The notes beneath the pieces are model-generated. The model had not been told where the DNA came from. It made no database searches and worked only from the letters and a program-made list of their open reading frames with translations. Positions 44,630 through 53,939 of a stretch of 64,000 bases of DNA are shown here, piece by piece. The position numbers and the translations under genes are program-made. Source of the stretch: Sphingomonas hengshuiensis (GTDB taxonomy: Bacteria > Pseudomonadota > Alphaproteobacteria > Sphingomonadales > Sphingomonadaceae); assembly GCA_003240755.1 (NCBI GenBank), contig QFNF01000028.1, forward strand, positions 5,077-69,076. Direction: 5' to 3'. Every line of letters begins with the position of its first letter. Position 1 is the stretch's first letter.

Positions 44630-46018
44630 TCACCCCAACGTCTTCAGCAACGTCTCCCACCACACCACCCCCGGATCGAAGGTCGCGACCGGCACCCGTT
44701 CGTTCAGGCCGTGCGCGAAGCTGTCGCTGGCCTTCATGAACACCCCGCCGACCCCGAAGCTGGGGATGCCGTGCGCGCGGAAGTGCATCGAATCGGTCGC
44801 GCCCGCCTCCTGCATCGGCACGACCAGCAGCCCGGGCGAGCGCTGCGCCACCGCCGCCTTCACCGCGCCCACCACCTTCGGGTCGAGCGGGGAGGCGCCG
44901 GCCTCGATCGTGCCATTGTCGTTGAACGTCACGGCGACCTTCGGATCGGCGGCCAGCTCGGTCAGCCGGGCGGCGATCTGCGCGCGCGGGGTGCCGGGAA
45001 AGATGCGGCAGTTGATATTGGCGACCGCGCGCTGCGGCAGCGCGTTGGGCGCGTGCCCGCCGTTGAACATGGTGGGGACGCAGGTGGTGCGGACCTGCCC
45101 GACATAGCGCTTGTCGGCCGACAGCACGTCCGCCGCGGCGGTATCGTTCGGATTGGCGGCGAACGCCTTCATCGCCGCGCCCAGCGGTCCCGGCGTCATC
45201 GTCGCGGTGCCCGCCAGCGACGCCTTGGTGATCTCGTTCTGCTGCGGCGGGAAGCGATAGGCGGCGATGCGCCCGACCGCCGCCGCCAGGCGGACGATGG
45301 CATTGTCCGGCCCCGGACGGCTGCTGTGCCCGCCCGGATCGGTGACGGTCAGATGCCAGTCGCCATAGACCTTCTCCGCCGCCTGCAGGCCGTACACCAT
45401 CGGCTTGCCGTCATCGCCGAGCAGCCCGCCGCCGGCATCGGCGTTCAGCACCAGTGCGGCATTCCTGTACGCCTCCGCCGCCGCGCTGGTCGTCTTCATC
45501 GTGGTTTCCTCGTCGCCGGTCAGCACCAGTACGACATCGCGCTGCGGCACCCATTTCTCGCGGCGGAGTTTCATCAGCGTCGCGACCGCCATCGACAGCC
45601 CGGCCTTGTTGTCGAGGCTCCCGCGCCCGAAGACATAGCCATTCTCGACCACCGGCGTGAACGGATCGCGGGTCCAGTCCTTCGGATCGGCCTCGACCAC
45701 GTCCATGTGGGCGAGCACCACGGTCGGCTTCGCCCTGCGATCACGGCCGGGATAGCGCGCGGTCAGATAGCCGGTCTCGCCCATGGCCACGAAGGTCACG
45801 TCGGCGGCGTCGAACCCGGCGGAGACCAGCTTGGCCTTGAGATACCCGGCATAGGCCGGCACCTGTCCGCGCCCGGCGACGGTCTGGAACTTCACCCCGT
45901 CGACCAGCAGCGCCAGCGCTTCCTTGCCCGATGGCGTCGCGGCCATGTCCTGCGCCTGTGCCGCGCCTGCGCACAGCATCGTCGTCGCCCCGATCGTCGC
46001 AAGCAGCTTCCGCATCAT
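44630..46018 (-). CDS. Secreted M20-family metallopeptidase
   Basis: A 462-residue zinc hydrolase. The signal peptide MMRKLLATIGATTMLCAGAA with QAQ directs export to the periplasm. The zinc-ligand pattern is in VVLAHMDVVEADPKDW (His, Asp), VFGRGSLDNKAGLSMAV (Asp), VLVLTGDEETTMKTTSA (two Glu) and a distal AHGLNERV (His). The dimerisation domain lies around 210-330 (DPGGHSSRPGPDNAIVRLAA). M20 enzymes cleave di- and tripeptides or acylated amino acids; the substrate here is unknown. The start at 46018 follows GGGAG. It is divergent from katG. Confidence 0.9.
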   Translation of the reverse strand: MMRKLLATIGATTMLCAGAAQAQDMAATPSGKEALALLVDGVKFQTVAGRGQVPAYAGYLKAKLVSAGFDAADVTFVAMGETGYLTARYPGRDRRAKPTVVLAHMDVVEADPKDWTRDPFTPVVENGYVFGRGSLDNKAGLSMAVATLMKLRREKWVPQRDVVLVLTGDEETTMKTTSAAAEAYRNAALVLNADAGGGLLGDDGKPMVYGLQAAEKVYGDWHLTVTDPGGHSSRPGPDNAIVRLAAAVGRIAAYRFPPQQNEITKASLAGTATMTPGPLGAAMKAFAANPNDTAAADVLSADKRYVGQVRTTCVPTMFNGGHAPNALPQRAVANINCRIFPGTPRAQIAARLTELAADPKVAVTFNDNGTIEAGASPLDPKVVGAVKAAVAQRSPGLLVVPMQEAGATDSMHFRAHGIPSFGVGGVFMKASDSFAHGLNERVPVATFDPGVVWWETLLKTLG

Positions 46019-46428
46019 CGTCTCCCTGTTGGCCAAAGGTGCGCGGTCGGGCGCGATCGCACAAGATCATTTCGTACCCGCAGCGCTCGGCAGGTGGCGA
46101 GGCCGACGGCCTGCCTTTCAGGCGCGCGCCCTTCTCCCCATCGATCCATTCGTCGAGCGGGTGCGGTGATTGCGGGAATGGGTCGGATCGGCATCGGTAG
46201 GCGCTGAGGCGTGGCGGCAGTCCGGCGGCACGGATCGCGCCTCGGATGATCCGGACGATCTCGGCGCCGTCGCAGGAGCGCCTGCCGGTCGGGCGCCGGT
46301 CGTCCCGACGCGGCCACCGGACCCGGCGTCGCTCGATCGAGTTTTCCGCCGAGTGTGAGCGAGACAATTGTTTACCCCCCTGTCGGCTTACCGGTTAGGC
46401 TGTCGGCCATCATGATGGAGAGCCGATA
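46019..46428. other. 410-bp gap ahead of katG, no gene seen
   Basis: No ORF with family features on either strand. The block presumably carries the divergent promoters of the peptidase and katG. An 8-bp palindrome ACAATTGT (46364-46371) about 57 bp before katG is the only conspicuous site. I could not recognise an OxyR-type binding site. GGAGAG at 46417-46422 is the katG ribosome-binding site. Confidence 0.5.
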
Positions 46429-48663
46429 ATGGACGCGAAGACCGGAGAGATGAGCGGCTGCCCGATCAGCCAACCGAACACGGTTCGGTCGCTGCTGGGC
46501 CGCACCAATCGCGACTGGTGGCCCGACGCGCTGCCGCTCGAGGTGCTCAACCAGGGCGGAACCTCCCCCGATCCGATGGGGCATGAATTCGATTACGCCG
46601 AAGCTTTCAAACAGCTCGACTATGCCGCGCTGAAGGCCGACCTGACCGCGCTGATGACCGACAGCCAGCCATGGTGGCCGGCCGATTACGGCAATTATGG
46701 CGGCCTGTTCATCCGCATGGCGTGGCATGCCGCCGGCACCTATCGCACCGCCGACGGTCGCGGTGGCGCGAACAGCGGGCAGCAGCGTTTCGCCCCGCTC
46801 AATTCGTGGCCGGACAACGGCAATCTCGACAAGGCGCGTCGCCTGTTGTGGCCGATCAAGCAGAAATACGGCAGGAACATCAGTTGGGCCGACCTGTTCA
46901 TCCTCGCCGGCAATGTCGCGATCGCGAATATGGGCGGCCCGGTGTTCGGCTTCGGCGGCGGTCGCCGTGACGTGTTCGAACCCGAAAAGGACATTTACTG
47001 GGGTTCGGAAGAACAGTTTGTCGGCCATCCCGACAACAAGACCCGCATTTTGCCCGAAGAGGAGCTGGAGCTGGAACAACCGCTCGCCTCGATCCAGATG
47101 GGCCTGATCTACGTCAATCCCGAAGGCCCCGGCGGCGTACCCGATGCGATGCAGTCGGCACGCGACATCAAGGAAACCTTCGCCCGCATGGCGATGAACG
47201 TCGAGGAAACCGTCGCGCTGACCGCCGGTGGCCATACCTTTGGCAAGGCGCATGGTGCCGGCGATCCGACGATGGTCGGCGAATCGCCCGAAGGCGCCGA
47301 TATCGCGCTGATGGGGCTTGGCTGGACCAACAGCTTCGAAAGCGGGATGGGCGAGCATACCACGACCAGCGGCATCGAGGGCGCGTGGGTGAACACGCCG
47401 ACCGAATGGTCGGGCAATTATTTCCGCCTGCTGCTCGATTACGAATATGAGCTGGTGCGCAGCCCGGCGGGTGCCAAGCAGTGGCAGCCGATCGACCAGC
47501 GGCCGGAGGACATGGCCCCCGCGGCGCATGATCCGAACCTGCGCGTGCCGACGATGATGACCACCGCCGACATGGCGCTGAAGGTCGATCCCGAGATGCG
47601 CGCCATTTCGGAGAAGTTCCGGAACGACCATGAAGCGTTCAAGGACGCCTTTGCCCGCGCATGGTTCAAGCTGACCCACCGCGACATGGGTCCGAAGGTC
47701 CGCTATCTCGGGCCGGAGGTGCCGGAAGAGACGCTGATCTGGCAGGATCCGGTTCCCGCCGGCACCATGCCGTCGGACGGCGATGTCGGCGCGTTCAAGT
47801 CGGCGATCCTGAACGCCGGCTTCTCGATCGGCCAACTGGTCAAGACCGCCTGGGCCTCGGCCTCGACCTATCGCCGGTCGGACCATCGCGGCGGCGCCAA
47901 CGGCGCGCGCATCGCGCTCGAACCGCAGCGCGGCTGGAAGGTGAACGAGCCGGAGGAACTGTCGCAGGTCCTGTCGAAGATCGACGCACTCCGCGGCAAC
48001 CTGTCGCTCGCCGACGCGATCGTGCTGGCCGGATCGGCAGCGGTCGAGAAGGCGGCAAAGGACGCCGGCTTCGCGGTCGAGGTGCCGTTCACCGGCGGCC
48101 GCGGCGATGCGACGCAGGACTGGACCGATGCCGACAGCTTCGCGGTGATGGAACCGGTCGCCGATGGCTTCCGCAACTTCCTCAAGACCAAGCACACGGT
48201 GAAGACCGAGGAGCTGTTGCTCGATCGCGCGTCGCTGCTCGGCCTCTCGGTGCCCGAGATGACCGTGCTGGTCGGTGGCCTGCGCGTGTTGGGCGCGAAC
48301 TATAACGATGCACCGGAGGGCGTGTTCACCGACCGCAAGGGGCAGTTGACCAACGACTTTTTCGTCAACTTGCTGAACAACGACACCTTCTGGAAGGTGA
48401 TCGACACGTCGGCCGACGAAGAGTTCATCGGCTATGACCGTGCGGGAAGCCACGAACGCTGGCGCGCGACCCGCACCGACCTGATCTTCGGATCGAACAG
48501 TCAGTTGCGCGCGGTGGCCGAGGTCTATGCCGAGCGCGGCCATGAAGAGAAGTTCGTGCGCGATTTCGTCGCGGCGTGGACCAAGGTCATGAACGCGGAC
48601 CGGTTCGACGTGGAACAGAACCATGACAGCGTGCAACCGATCGGGGTTGCCGAACCGGCCTGA
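46429..48663 (+). CDS. katG: Catalase-peroxidase
   Basis: A 744-residue heme enzyme with both catalase and peroxidase activity, protecting against hydrogen peroxide. The distal heme site is [20 protein letters not shown] (Arg, Trp, His); the Tyr of the Met-Tyr-Trp adduct is in [12 protein letters not shown]; the proximal His is in [16 protein letters not shown]. The second, heme-less half is present ([20 protein letters not shown] and [17 protein letters not shown]). The length is standard and there is no signal peptide, so it is cytoplasmic. It stands alone and ends at a strong terminator. Confidence 0.98.
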   Translation: MDAKTGEMSGCPISQPNTVRSLLGRTNRDWWPDALPLEVLNQGGTSPDPMGHEFDYAEAFKQLDYAALKADLTALMTDSQPWWPADYGNYGGLFIRMAWHAAGTYRTADGRGGANSGQQRFAPLNSWPDNGNLDKARRLLWPIKQKYGRNISWADLFILAGNVAIANMGGPVFGFGGGRRDVFEPEKDIYWGSEEQFVGHPDNKTRILPEEELELEQPLASIQMGLIYVNPEGPGGVPDAMQSARDIKETFARMAMNVEETVALTAGGHTFGKAHGAGDPTMVGESPEGADIALMGLGWTNSFESGMGEHTTTSGIEGAWVNTPTEWSGNYFRLLLDYEYELVRSPAGAKQWQPIDQRPEDMAPAAHDPNLRVPTMMTTADMALKVDPEMRAISEKFRNDHEAFKDAFARAWFKLTHRDMGPKVRYLGPEVPEETLIWQDPVPAGTMPSDGDVGAFKSAILNAGFSIGQLVKTAWASASTYRRSDHRGGANGARIALEPQRGWKVNEPEELSQVLSKIDALRGNLSLADAIVLAGSAAVEKAAKDAGFAVEVPFTGGRGDATQDWTDADSFAVMEPVADGFRNFLKTKHTVKTEELLLDRASLLGLSVPEMTVLVGGLRVLGANYNDAPEGVFTDRKGQLTNDFFVNLLNNDTFWKVIDTSADEEFIGYDRAGSHERWRATRTDLIFGSNSQLRAVAEVYAERGHEEKFVRDFVAAWTKVMNADRFDVEQNHDSVQPIGVAEPA

Positions 48664-48685
48664 TCCGGGGGTCGGTTGAGGTGAG

Positions 48686-48719
48686 CGGCGCGGGAGCGAT
48701 CCCGCGCCGTTTGCTTTTT
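48686..48719 (+). terminator. Intrinsic terminator after katG
   Basis: CGGCGCGGGA (48686-48695), GNRA-type loop GCGA, TCCCGCGCCG (48700-48709), then TTTGCTTTTT to 48719. A 10-bp perfect stem with a tetraloop and T tract, 22 bp after the katG stop. Confidence 0.9.
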
Positions 48720-48836
48720 GGGGGGTGTTTGGTTCGACACTCGCCCCGTACTCCCGTGACCTGCTGCCGGTTTTCTGGGCCGCTTTGAGCTGGAAAATTC
48801 CGGTTATGATGGATGGCCAGGGAAGCGGAGCGAGCA

Positions 48837-49070
48837 ATGAAGAGGTCGAAGTTTTCGGAGGCGCAGATCGTCTTCGTGCTGAAGCAGGCCGAGGACGGCA
48901 CGAGCATTGGCGAGGTGTGCCGCAAAACCGGGATCAGCGAAGCGACGTTCTACGCCTGGCACAAGAAGTATGTAGGGCTGATGCCGTCGGAGATGCGGGT
49001 GCTGCGCCTGCTCGAGGAGGAGAATGCCAAGCTGAAGCGGTTGGTCGGCGCAGAGACTACAACGAGGTGA
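48837..49070 (+). pseudogene. IS3-family orfA, truncated
   Basis: MKRSKFSEAQIVFVLKQAED, then GTSIGEVCRKTGISEATFYA, then WHKKYVGLMPSEMRVLRLLE and EENAKLKRLV: the HTH and leucine-zipper parts of an IS3 (IS407-group) OrfA. After KLKRLV the frame switches to unrelated residues (GAETTTR) and stops; the normal OrfA C-terminus is gone. Confidence 0.85.
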
Positions 49071-49162
49071 GACTGCATAGCACGATCGGCAACAAAACGC
49101 CGATGTCACTGGTAAACCGGTCAGCGGCACATGGCCCGCCGCTGCCGGCATATGCTGGATGA
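49049..49162 (+). pseudogene. IS3-family orfB, C-terminal remnant
   Basis: In another frame than orfA, RRDYNEVRLHSTIGNKTPMS followed by LVN is the conserved C-terminal end of the IS3 integrase (DYNxxRPHSxIGxxxPxxL). Everything before it, including the DDE catalytic residues, has been deleted. It begins where orfA breaks, so a single deletion fused the two. Confidence 0.85.
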
Positions 49163-49280
49163 CGCCCAGCTAAGTGGTCCGGGAACGGGTAGCAGCTCAG
49201 CCATATGGCGAGCGAATTTACCAATGGCATGAATTCCGGGGAGCATGTCGAGATGGATCAGAATCCAACCCAGAAGCACG

Positions 49281-50081
49281 CTATCGCGACACCCGGCGGA
49301 TCAGCGCCATCGCTCCGTGCGGCGCGCGCACCTTTGCGCCATTGATGACAAACACGAAGGTCTCGCGCGGCTGTTTCGCCTGCGGGGTTGGGTCGACATA
49401 GGGCAGCCCTTCCGGTGCCCCGCCGCTTGCCCAGGTCCGCGCCGCCGCGGCCCAGCGATCGAGGGCGACGTCGTCATAGCCAGTCGGGATATCCTCCTGC
49501 GCATTCTCCAGTCGGGCATAGGCGAAATCGCCGCTTAGGTCGGCGATCGCCGGATGGTGCGCCGAATCGGCATATACAATCGCCACCCCCGCCTTGCGCG
49601 CCATCTGGATGAACGCGGGAACGGCAAAGCTGTCATGGCGCACCTGCACCGCGTGGCGGAGGTTCACCCCGGCATGGGCATCGGGCAGCAGCGCCAGGAA
49701 GGCGGCGAAATCGTCGGGGTCGAATGTCTTCGTCGCCATGAACTGCCACAGGATCGGGCCCAGCTTGTCGCCCAGTTCGGTGATGCCCGAGCCGACGAAC
49801 TTCGCGATCGACTCCCCCGCTTCGGCCAGCACCTTGCGGTTGGTGCAATAGCGCGACGCCTTAACCGCGAAGACGAAGCCGTCGGGCGCGGTCGCCGCCC
49901 AGTTGGCGAAGCTCGCCGGCTTCTGCGTGCCATGATACGTTGCGTTGATCTCGATCGCGGTCATCGCACGCGACGCGAATTCCAGCTCGCGCTTCTGCGC
50001 CAGCTTGTCAGGATAGAAAGTACCGCGCCACGGCGGAAAGCTCCAGCCGCCGATGCCGATGCGAATGGGAGCGTCCGTCAT
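49281..50081 (-). CDS. DUF72 family protein
   Basis: A 266-residue protein of the DUF72 (YecE-like) TIM-barrel family. It has IRIGIGGWSFPPWRGTFYPD at the N-terminus, FASRAMTAIEINATYHGTQK, FVFAVKASRYCTNRKVLAEA, LGPILWQFMATKTFDPDDFA and YARLENAQEDIPTGYDD. No catalytic role is established for the family to my knowledge. The ATG at 50081 starts MTDAPIRIGIGG. It borders the IS3 remnant on its 3' side. Confidence 0.9.
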   Translation of the reverse strand: MTDAPIRIGIGGWSFPPWRGTFYPDKLAQKRELEFASRAMTAIEINATYHGTQKPASFANWAATAPDGFVFAVKASRYCTNRKVLAEAGESIAKFVGSGITELGDKLGPILWQFMATKTFDPDDFAAFLALLPDAHAGVNLRHAVQVRHDSFAVPAFIQMARKAGVAIVYADSAHHPAIADLSGDFAYARLENAQEDIPTGYDDVALDRWAAAARTWASGGAPEGLPYVDPTPQAKQPRETFVFVINGAKVRAPHGAMALIRRVSR

Positions 50082-50122
50082 GCCGCCGATCGTGCCCCGA
50101 CGGATGGCGCCCGGCAAGCGGT

Positions 50123-50839
50123 TCAGCGCGCCGCCATCCGGTATCCGCCGCCGGTCACGTCGGTCGACGCCACCAGCAATTGCGGATCGACCGCCAGCGT
50201 CGGCACCTGTCCCGCCTGCCACGCCGCCAGTTCGACGCGATACTGGTCATAGGCGCGGTAGAAATCGACGAACGGCTGGTCGAGCGAGGCGAGGCCGGGG
50301 GCCGCGAACGCATCGATCCCGCCTGCGGGCAAGTCTGCGACCTGCGCCAGCATCGGCAGCGCCGTGGCGCAGAACCGGTCGCGCACCGGCGGCTGGGCGA
50401 AATAATTGTACACCCGCGTCATCGCATCGTCGAAGCGGTCCCGCCAGTCACCGCCGCCCCGGGCATATTCCGCCTCCAGCGCCTTGTGCGCGGCAGCGAA
50501 GCGCGCGGCATGGACCTTCAGCAGCCGGTTATACCGGCCGACCCAGGCCGGGTCGGCAATGTCGCACTGGAGCGCGGCGACGTTCAGCGCGGACCGCAGA
50601 TGCCAGACCACGGCGTCGGCGGACAGCGCATGGTTCGGCGTCGCATAGCCACCATCCGACAATATGGCGGGGATGGTCAGATTGGCGGCGGCGCCCAGTG
50701 GCGGCCGGGGCTTCGGCGCAGGTGCCGTGGCGACCGGTGCAGGCGGTGGCGTGACCGCTGCGACCTCGGGCGTCTTGCGCGCGCAGCCGTGGAGCAGGGC
50801 GGCGCCACAGGCAGCGAGCAGGAGCAGGCGTGTACGCAT
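50123..50839 (-). CDS. Predicted lipoprotein of unknown function
   Basis: A 238-residue protein I do not recognise. MRTRLLLLAACGAALLHGCA is a lipoprotein signal (lipobox LHGC). A Pro/Ala linker follows (about 25-50), then a helical domain: ALNVAALQCDIADPAWVGRY, NRLLKVHAARFAAAHKALEA, DWRDRFDDAMTRVYNYFAQP and FCATALPMLAQVADLPAGGI. Two cysteines may form a disulfide. The domain is similar in style to small helical periplasmic proteins of sphingomonads. It lies 75 bp after metW. Confidence 0.75.
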   Translation of the reverse strand: MRTRLLLLAACGAALLHGCARKTPEVAAVTPPPAPVATAPAPKPRPPLGAAANLTIPAILSDGGYATPNHALSADAVVWHLRSALNVAALQCDIADPAWVGRYNRLLKVHAARFAAAHKALEAEYARGGGDWRDRFDDAMTRVYNYFAQPPVRDRFCATALPMLAQVADLPAGGIDAFAAPGLASLDQPFVDFYRAYDQYRVELAAWQAGQVPTLAVDPQLLVASTDVTGGGYRMAAR

Positions 50840-50914
50840 CGAACCGATTCCCGTCTTGTCCCCCGACAGATGGAAATATCGGCACCAAAGCCTTCGCAAT
50901 GGTTAACGCGGGCG

Positions 50915-51502
50915 TCAGCGTTCGAGCAGGAACACCGCATGCTCGGCCCGAAAATTGGCCGCCGCCGCCGTGGTGCGCCTGCCCCCCGACAGGAACCACG
51001 CATCGACGACCGTGATGCCGCGCTTCGCCACATAGGCACGGAAATCGTCGATGGTCAGATGATGGATGTTGGGCGTTTCATACCATTCGAGCGGCAGCAG
51101 CGTCGTCACCGGCATCCGCCCGCCCCACAGCAGCGACGCGCGTACCCGCCAATGCGCGAAGTTTGGGAACGACACGAACGCCTGCGCGCCGATGCGAAGC
51201 AGATGGTCGAGCACGACATGGGGGCGAAGCGCGGTCTGCAGCGTCTGGCTGAGGATCGCATAGTCGAAGCTGGCATCAGGATAGTCGGCCAGGTCGCGAT
51301 CGGCGTCGCCCTGCATCACCGACAGTCCGCGCGCCATCGCGTCGGCCACGTTGCCCGGATCGATCTCCAACCCCCGCGCGTCGACGGCCCGTTCGTCGCG
51401 CAGCGCCGCCATCAACTGGCCGTCGCCGCAGCCGACGTCGAGGATGCGGCTACCCCGGGTGACATGCGCGGCGATGATGGCGAGGTCGGGACGCAGGCTC
51501 AT
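50915..51502 (-). CDS. metW: Methionine biosynthesis protein MetW
   Basis: A 195-residue SAM-methyltransferase-fold protein. It has [20 protein letters not shown] (motif I), [20 protein letters not shown] and [20 protein letters not shown], then [20 protein letters not shown], all standard for MetW. MetW is required with MetX for full homoserine acetyltransferase activity in several proteobacteria. Its start overlaps the metX stop by 4 bp (ATGA), giving tight co-expression. Confidence 0.94.
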   Translation of the reverse strand: MSLRPDLAIIAAHVTRGSRILDVGCGDGQLMAALRDERAVDARGLEIDPGNVADAMARGLSVMQGDADRDLADYPDASFDYAILSQTLQTALRPHVVLDHLLRIGAQAFVSFPNFAHWRVRASLLWGGRMPVTTLLPLEWYETPNIHHLTIDDFRAYVAKRGITVVDAWFLSGGRRTTAAAANFRAEHAVFLLER

Positions 51503-52626
51503 GCGCGTGCCTCCAGAAAACCGCGCAGGATCCGGTCCAGTTCGGGCGAGTCGAGCAGGAACGCGTCATGCCCGAACGGCGAAGACAGTTCGACGAAGCT
51601 GGCCGGCGCCCCGGCGGCGTTCAGCGCATGGACGATGTTGCGCGACTCCGACGTGGGATAGAGCCAGTCGGTGTCGAAGCTGACCACGCAGAACCGCGCC
51701 TTCGTTGCCCGGAAGGCATTGGCGAGCACCCCGCCATGTTCCTCGGCCAGATCGAAATAGTCGAGCGCGCGGGTAATGTAGAGATAGGAATTGGCGTCGA
51801 ACCGGTCGGTAAAGGCCAGCCCCTGGTGCCGCAGATAGCTTTCGACCTGGAAATCGGCGTCGAACCCGAAGGTCTTCGCCCCCGCCTGTCCATCGGCGCG
51901 CGCCTGCAGCTTGCGGCCGAATTTCGCGGTCAGTCCCGCTTCGGACAGATAGGTGATGTGCGCCGCCATCCGCGCCACCGACAGCCCGGCGGCGGGCGGC
52001 AATCCGTCGGCATAATAGTCGCCGCCGCGCCAGTTGGGATCGGCCATGATCGCCTGCCGGCCCACTTCGTGAAAGGCGATGTTCTGCGCCGAATGCCGCG
52101 CGGTCGACGCGATCACCACGACCGCCTCGACCCGGTCGGGCAGGGTCGCCGCCCAGGACAGCGCCTGCATGCCCCCCATCGACCCCCCGACGACCGCGCG
52201 CAGCCGTTCGATGCCGAGATGGTCGAGCAGCATGGCCTGCGCGCGCACCATGTCGCGGATGGTCAGCACCGGAAAGCGCATCGCCCATGGCTTGTCCGTA
52301 GCCGGATCGATGCTCGCCGGACCCGACGACCCCATGCAACTGCCCAGTACGTTCGAACAGAGGACGAAATGCCGGTCGAGGTCGATCGGCTTGCCCGGGC
52401 CGATCATCCGCGACCACCATCCGGGCTTGCCGGTGCGCGGGTGCGCGGATGCGACATGCTGGTCGCCGGTCAGCGCGTGGCAGATCAGCACCGCATTGTC
52501 GCGTGCCGGCGACAATGTGCCATAGGTTTCATAGGCGATGTCGATCGACGGCAGCACCGCACCGCCGTCCAGCGCGAGTGGCGTGGCGAGGGTGGCGCGA
52601 CGATCGGGGCCGAAACGGGAATCCAT
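51499..52626 (-). CDS. metX: Homoserine O-acyltransferase MetX
   Basis: A 375-residue alpha/beta hydrolase transferring an acyl group from acyl-CoA to homoserine, the entry to methionine. It has [20 protein letters not shown] near residue 50, [20 protein letters not shown] near 95, the nucleophile [20 protein letters not shown] near 135, and a late aspartate/histidine pair in [20 protein letters not shown] and [11 protein letters not shown]. The ATG at 52626 begins [11 protein letters not shown], in line with the family. Acetyl or succinyl preference is not decided. A REP doublet lies upstream. Confidence 0.94.
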   Translation of the reverse strand: MDSRFGPDRRATLATPLALDGGAVLPSIDIAYETYGTLSPARDNAVLICHALTGDQHVASAHPRTGKPGWWSRMIGPGKPIDLDRHFVLCSNVLGSCMGSSGPASIDPATDKPWAMRFPVLTIRDMVRAQAMLLDHLGIERLRAVVGGSMGGMQALSWAATLPDRVEAVVVIASTARHSAQNIAFHEVGRQAIMADPNWRGGDYYADGLPPAAGLSVARMAAHITYLSEAGLTAKFGRKLQARADGQAGAKTFGFDADFQVESYLRHQGLAFTDRFDANSYLYITRALDYFDLAEEHGGVLANAFRATKARFCVVSFDTDWLYPTSESRNIVHALNAAGAPASFVELSSPFGHDAFLLDSPELDRILRGFLEARA

Positions 52627-52686
52627 GGGGGTGCGGTAAGCGGGCGGCGCGGCCGGTTCAAGGGTTGGGGTGTGCTGCGCCACCCC

Positions 52687-52786
52687 ATCGTCATTCCCGC
52701 GCAGGCGGGAATCCATATGCACTGACGTTCATGCTGGAGGCGCAACCGCTGCGTTTATGGATCCCCGCCTGCGCGGGGATGACGAT
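52687..52786. repeat. REP-like palindrome doublet with compensatory changes
   Basis: Two 30-bp units in inverted orientation between divergent metX and hisC. Each unit is a hairpin flanked by ATCGTCAT. Read in the same orientation they differ at only two positions (9 and 24), which pair with each other in the stem: T-A in the left unit, C-G in the right. The core is CCCGCGCAGGCGGG. It is the same family as 3294-3389. Confidence 0.75.
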
Positions 52787-52844
52787 AAAGGGGGACTGCC
52801 CCAAACCTTGCGTTCACGTCCCGCATTTGCCAGTGCCCGGACCC

Positions 52845-53939
52845 ATGAACGCGCCCGCTCCCAAGCCCTGGATTCTCGGCATCGCCCCCTATGTCCCCGG
52901 CCGGTCCAAGACCGACGACGGGCGACAGGTGGCGAAACTGTCGTCGAACGAGAACCCGCTCGGCACCTCGCCCCATGCCCGTGCCGCCTTCGCAAACGCC
53001 GACCGCAGCCTGGAGCGCTATCCCGACGCCGCCGCCGCCGACCTGCGCGTCGCGATCGGGCAGGCGCATGGGCTGGACCCGGCGCGGATCATCTATGGCA
53101 CCGGATCGGACGAGGTGCTGCACCTTGCCGCCGGCGCTTACGCAGGGCCGGGCGACGAGGTGATCTTCGTACGCTACGGCTTTGCGGTCTATGAGATCGC
53201 GGCGCGGCGGGTCGGCGCGACCCCGGTGATCGCCGCTGACAGGGATCACGCGACCGATGTCGATGCGATCCTCGCCTGCGTCACCGAACGGACCCGCGTG
53301 ATCTTCGTCGCCAATCCGAACAATCCGACCGGCACCTATGCGTCCCGGTCGGAAATCGCGCGGCTCCATGCCGGACTGCCATCGGACGTCCTGCTGGTGC
53401 TCGACCAGGCCTATGCCGAGTATCTGGAGCCGGCCGAGGACGATCACGGCCTCGAACTGGCGAAGACGCAGCCCAATGTGCTGGTCACGCGGACCTTTTC
53501 GAAGATCCACGGTCTGGCTGCCGAGCGGATTGGCTGGGGCTATGGGTCTGCGGAGGCGATCGACGCGATGCACCGCATCCGCGCGCCGTTCAACGTGACC
53601 ACCGCCGGGCAGCAGGCGGCGATCGCCGCGATCCGCGACAAGGGTTTCGTGGAGGCGAGCCGCGAACATAATCGTCGGTGGCGGACATGGTTCGAAGGCG
53701 AGATCGCGGCGATGGGCAATGCCGGCCTGCGCGCCGTGCCGTCCAGGGCCAATTTCGTGCTGGTCCTGTTCGAAGGGCCGGTGAGCGCGGGCGAGGCGTA
53801 TCAGGCGCTGATGGACAAGGGCTTCATCGTCCGCTGGCTGCCCGGACAGGGGCTTGCCAACGGCCTGCGCATCTCGATCGGGACTGAAGCGGAGGTGCGC
53901 GGGATCGCCGCCGCGCTGCGCGGGATCGTGGGCGGCTGA
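52845..53939 (+). CDS. hisC: Histidinol-phosphate / aromatic aminotransferase
   Basis: A 364-residue class I/II PLP aminotransferase. It has [19 protein letters not shown] near residue 28, [20 protein letters not shown] near 84, [14 protein letters not shown] near 155, [17 protein letters not shown] near 185 and the PLP lysine in [20 protein letters not shown] near 217. Its coupling to tyrC matches the hisH-tyrC arrangement described in Zymomonas; such enzymes may use imidazole-acetol phosphate and aromatic keto acids. The ATG at 52845 begins [16 protein letters not shown]. Confidence 0.92.
   Translation: MNAPAPKPWILGIAPYVPGRSKTDDGRQVAKLSSNENPLGTSPHARAAFANADRSLERYPDAAAADLRVAIGQAHGLDPARIIYGTGSDEVLHLAAGAYAGPGDEVIFVRYGFAVYEIAARRVGATPVIAADRDHATDVDAILACVTERTRVIFVANPNNPTGTYASRSEIARLHAGLPSDVLLVLDQAYAEYLEPAEDDHGLELAKTQPNVLVTRTFSKIHGLAAERIGWGYGSAEAIDAMHRIRAPFNVTTAGQQAAIAAIRDKGFVEASREHNRRWRTWFEGEIAAMGNAGLRAVPSRANFVLVLFEGPVSAGEAYQALMDKGFIVRWLPGQGLANGLRISIGTEAEVRGIAAALRGIVGG

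Larger units (their letters stand above)
48758..49162 (+). mobile_element. Internally deleted IS3-family element (IS407-like)
   Basis: A wrecked insertion sequence. The left side starts near TGACCTGCTGCCGG (a possible terminal repeat), then the orfA N-terminus, then an abrupt jump to the last 35 residues of orfB. A match to the left end at the right border (AAACCGGTCAGC) is weak. About 0.8-1 kb of a full-length IS3 element (rest of orfA and most of orfB) is missing, so it cannot move. It lies between katG and the DUF72 gene. Confidence 0.8.

Noticed and set aside
46372..48837. An 821-codon minus-strand frame over katG
   Set aside because: Antisense to a complete catalase-peroxidase. Composition-driven shadow.
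49163..49280. Short plus-strand frame MASEFTNGMNSGEHVEMDQN between the IS remnant and the DUF72 gene
   Set aside because: No family features, no ribosome-binding site of note, and it runs into the antisense of DUF72.
52627..52740. SAM-II riboswitch before metX
   Set aside because: Expected in some Alphaproteobacteria, but the region holds a REP doublet and no SAM-II core sequence or pseudoknot that I can see.
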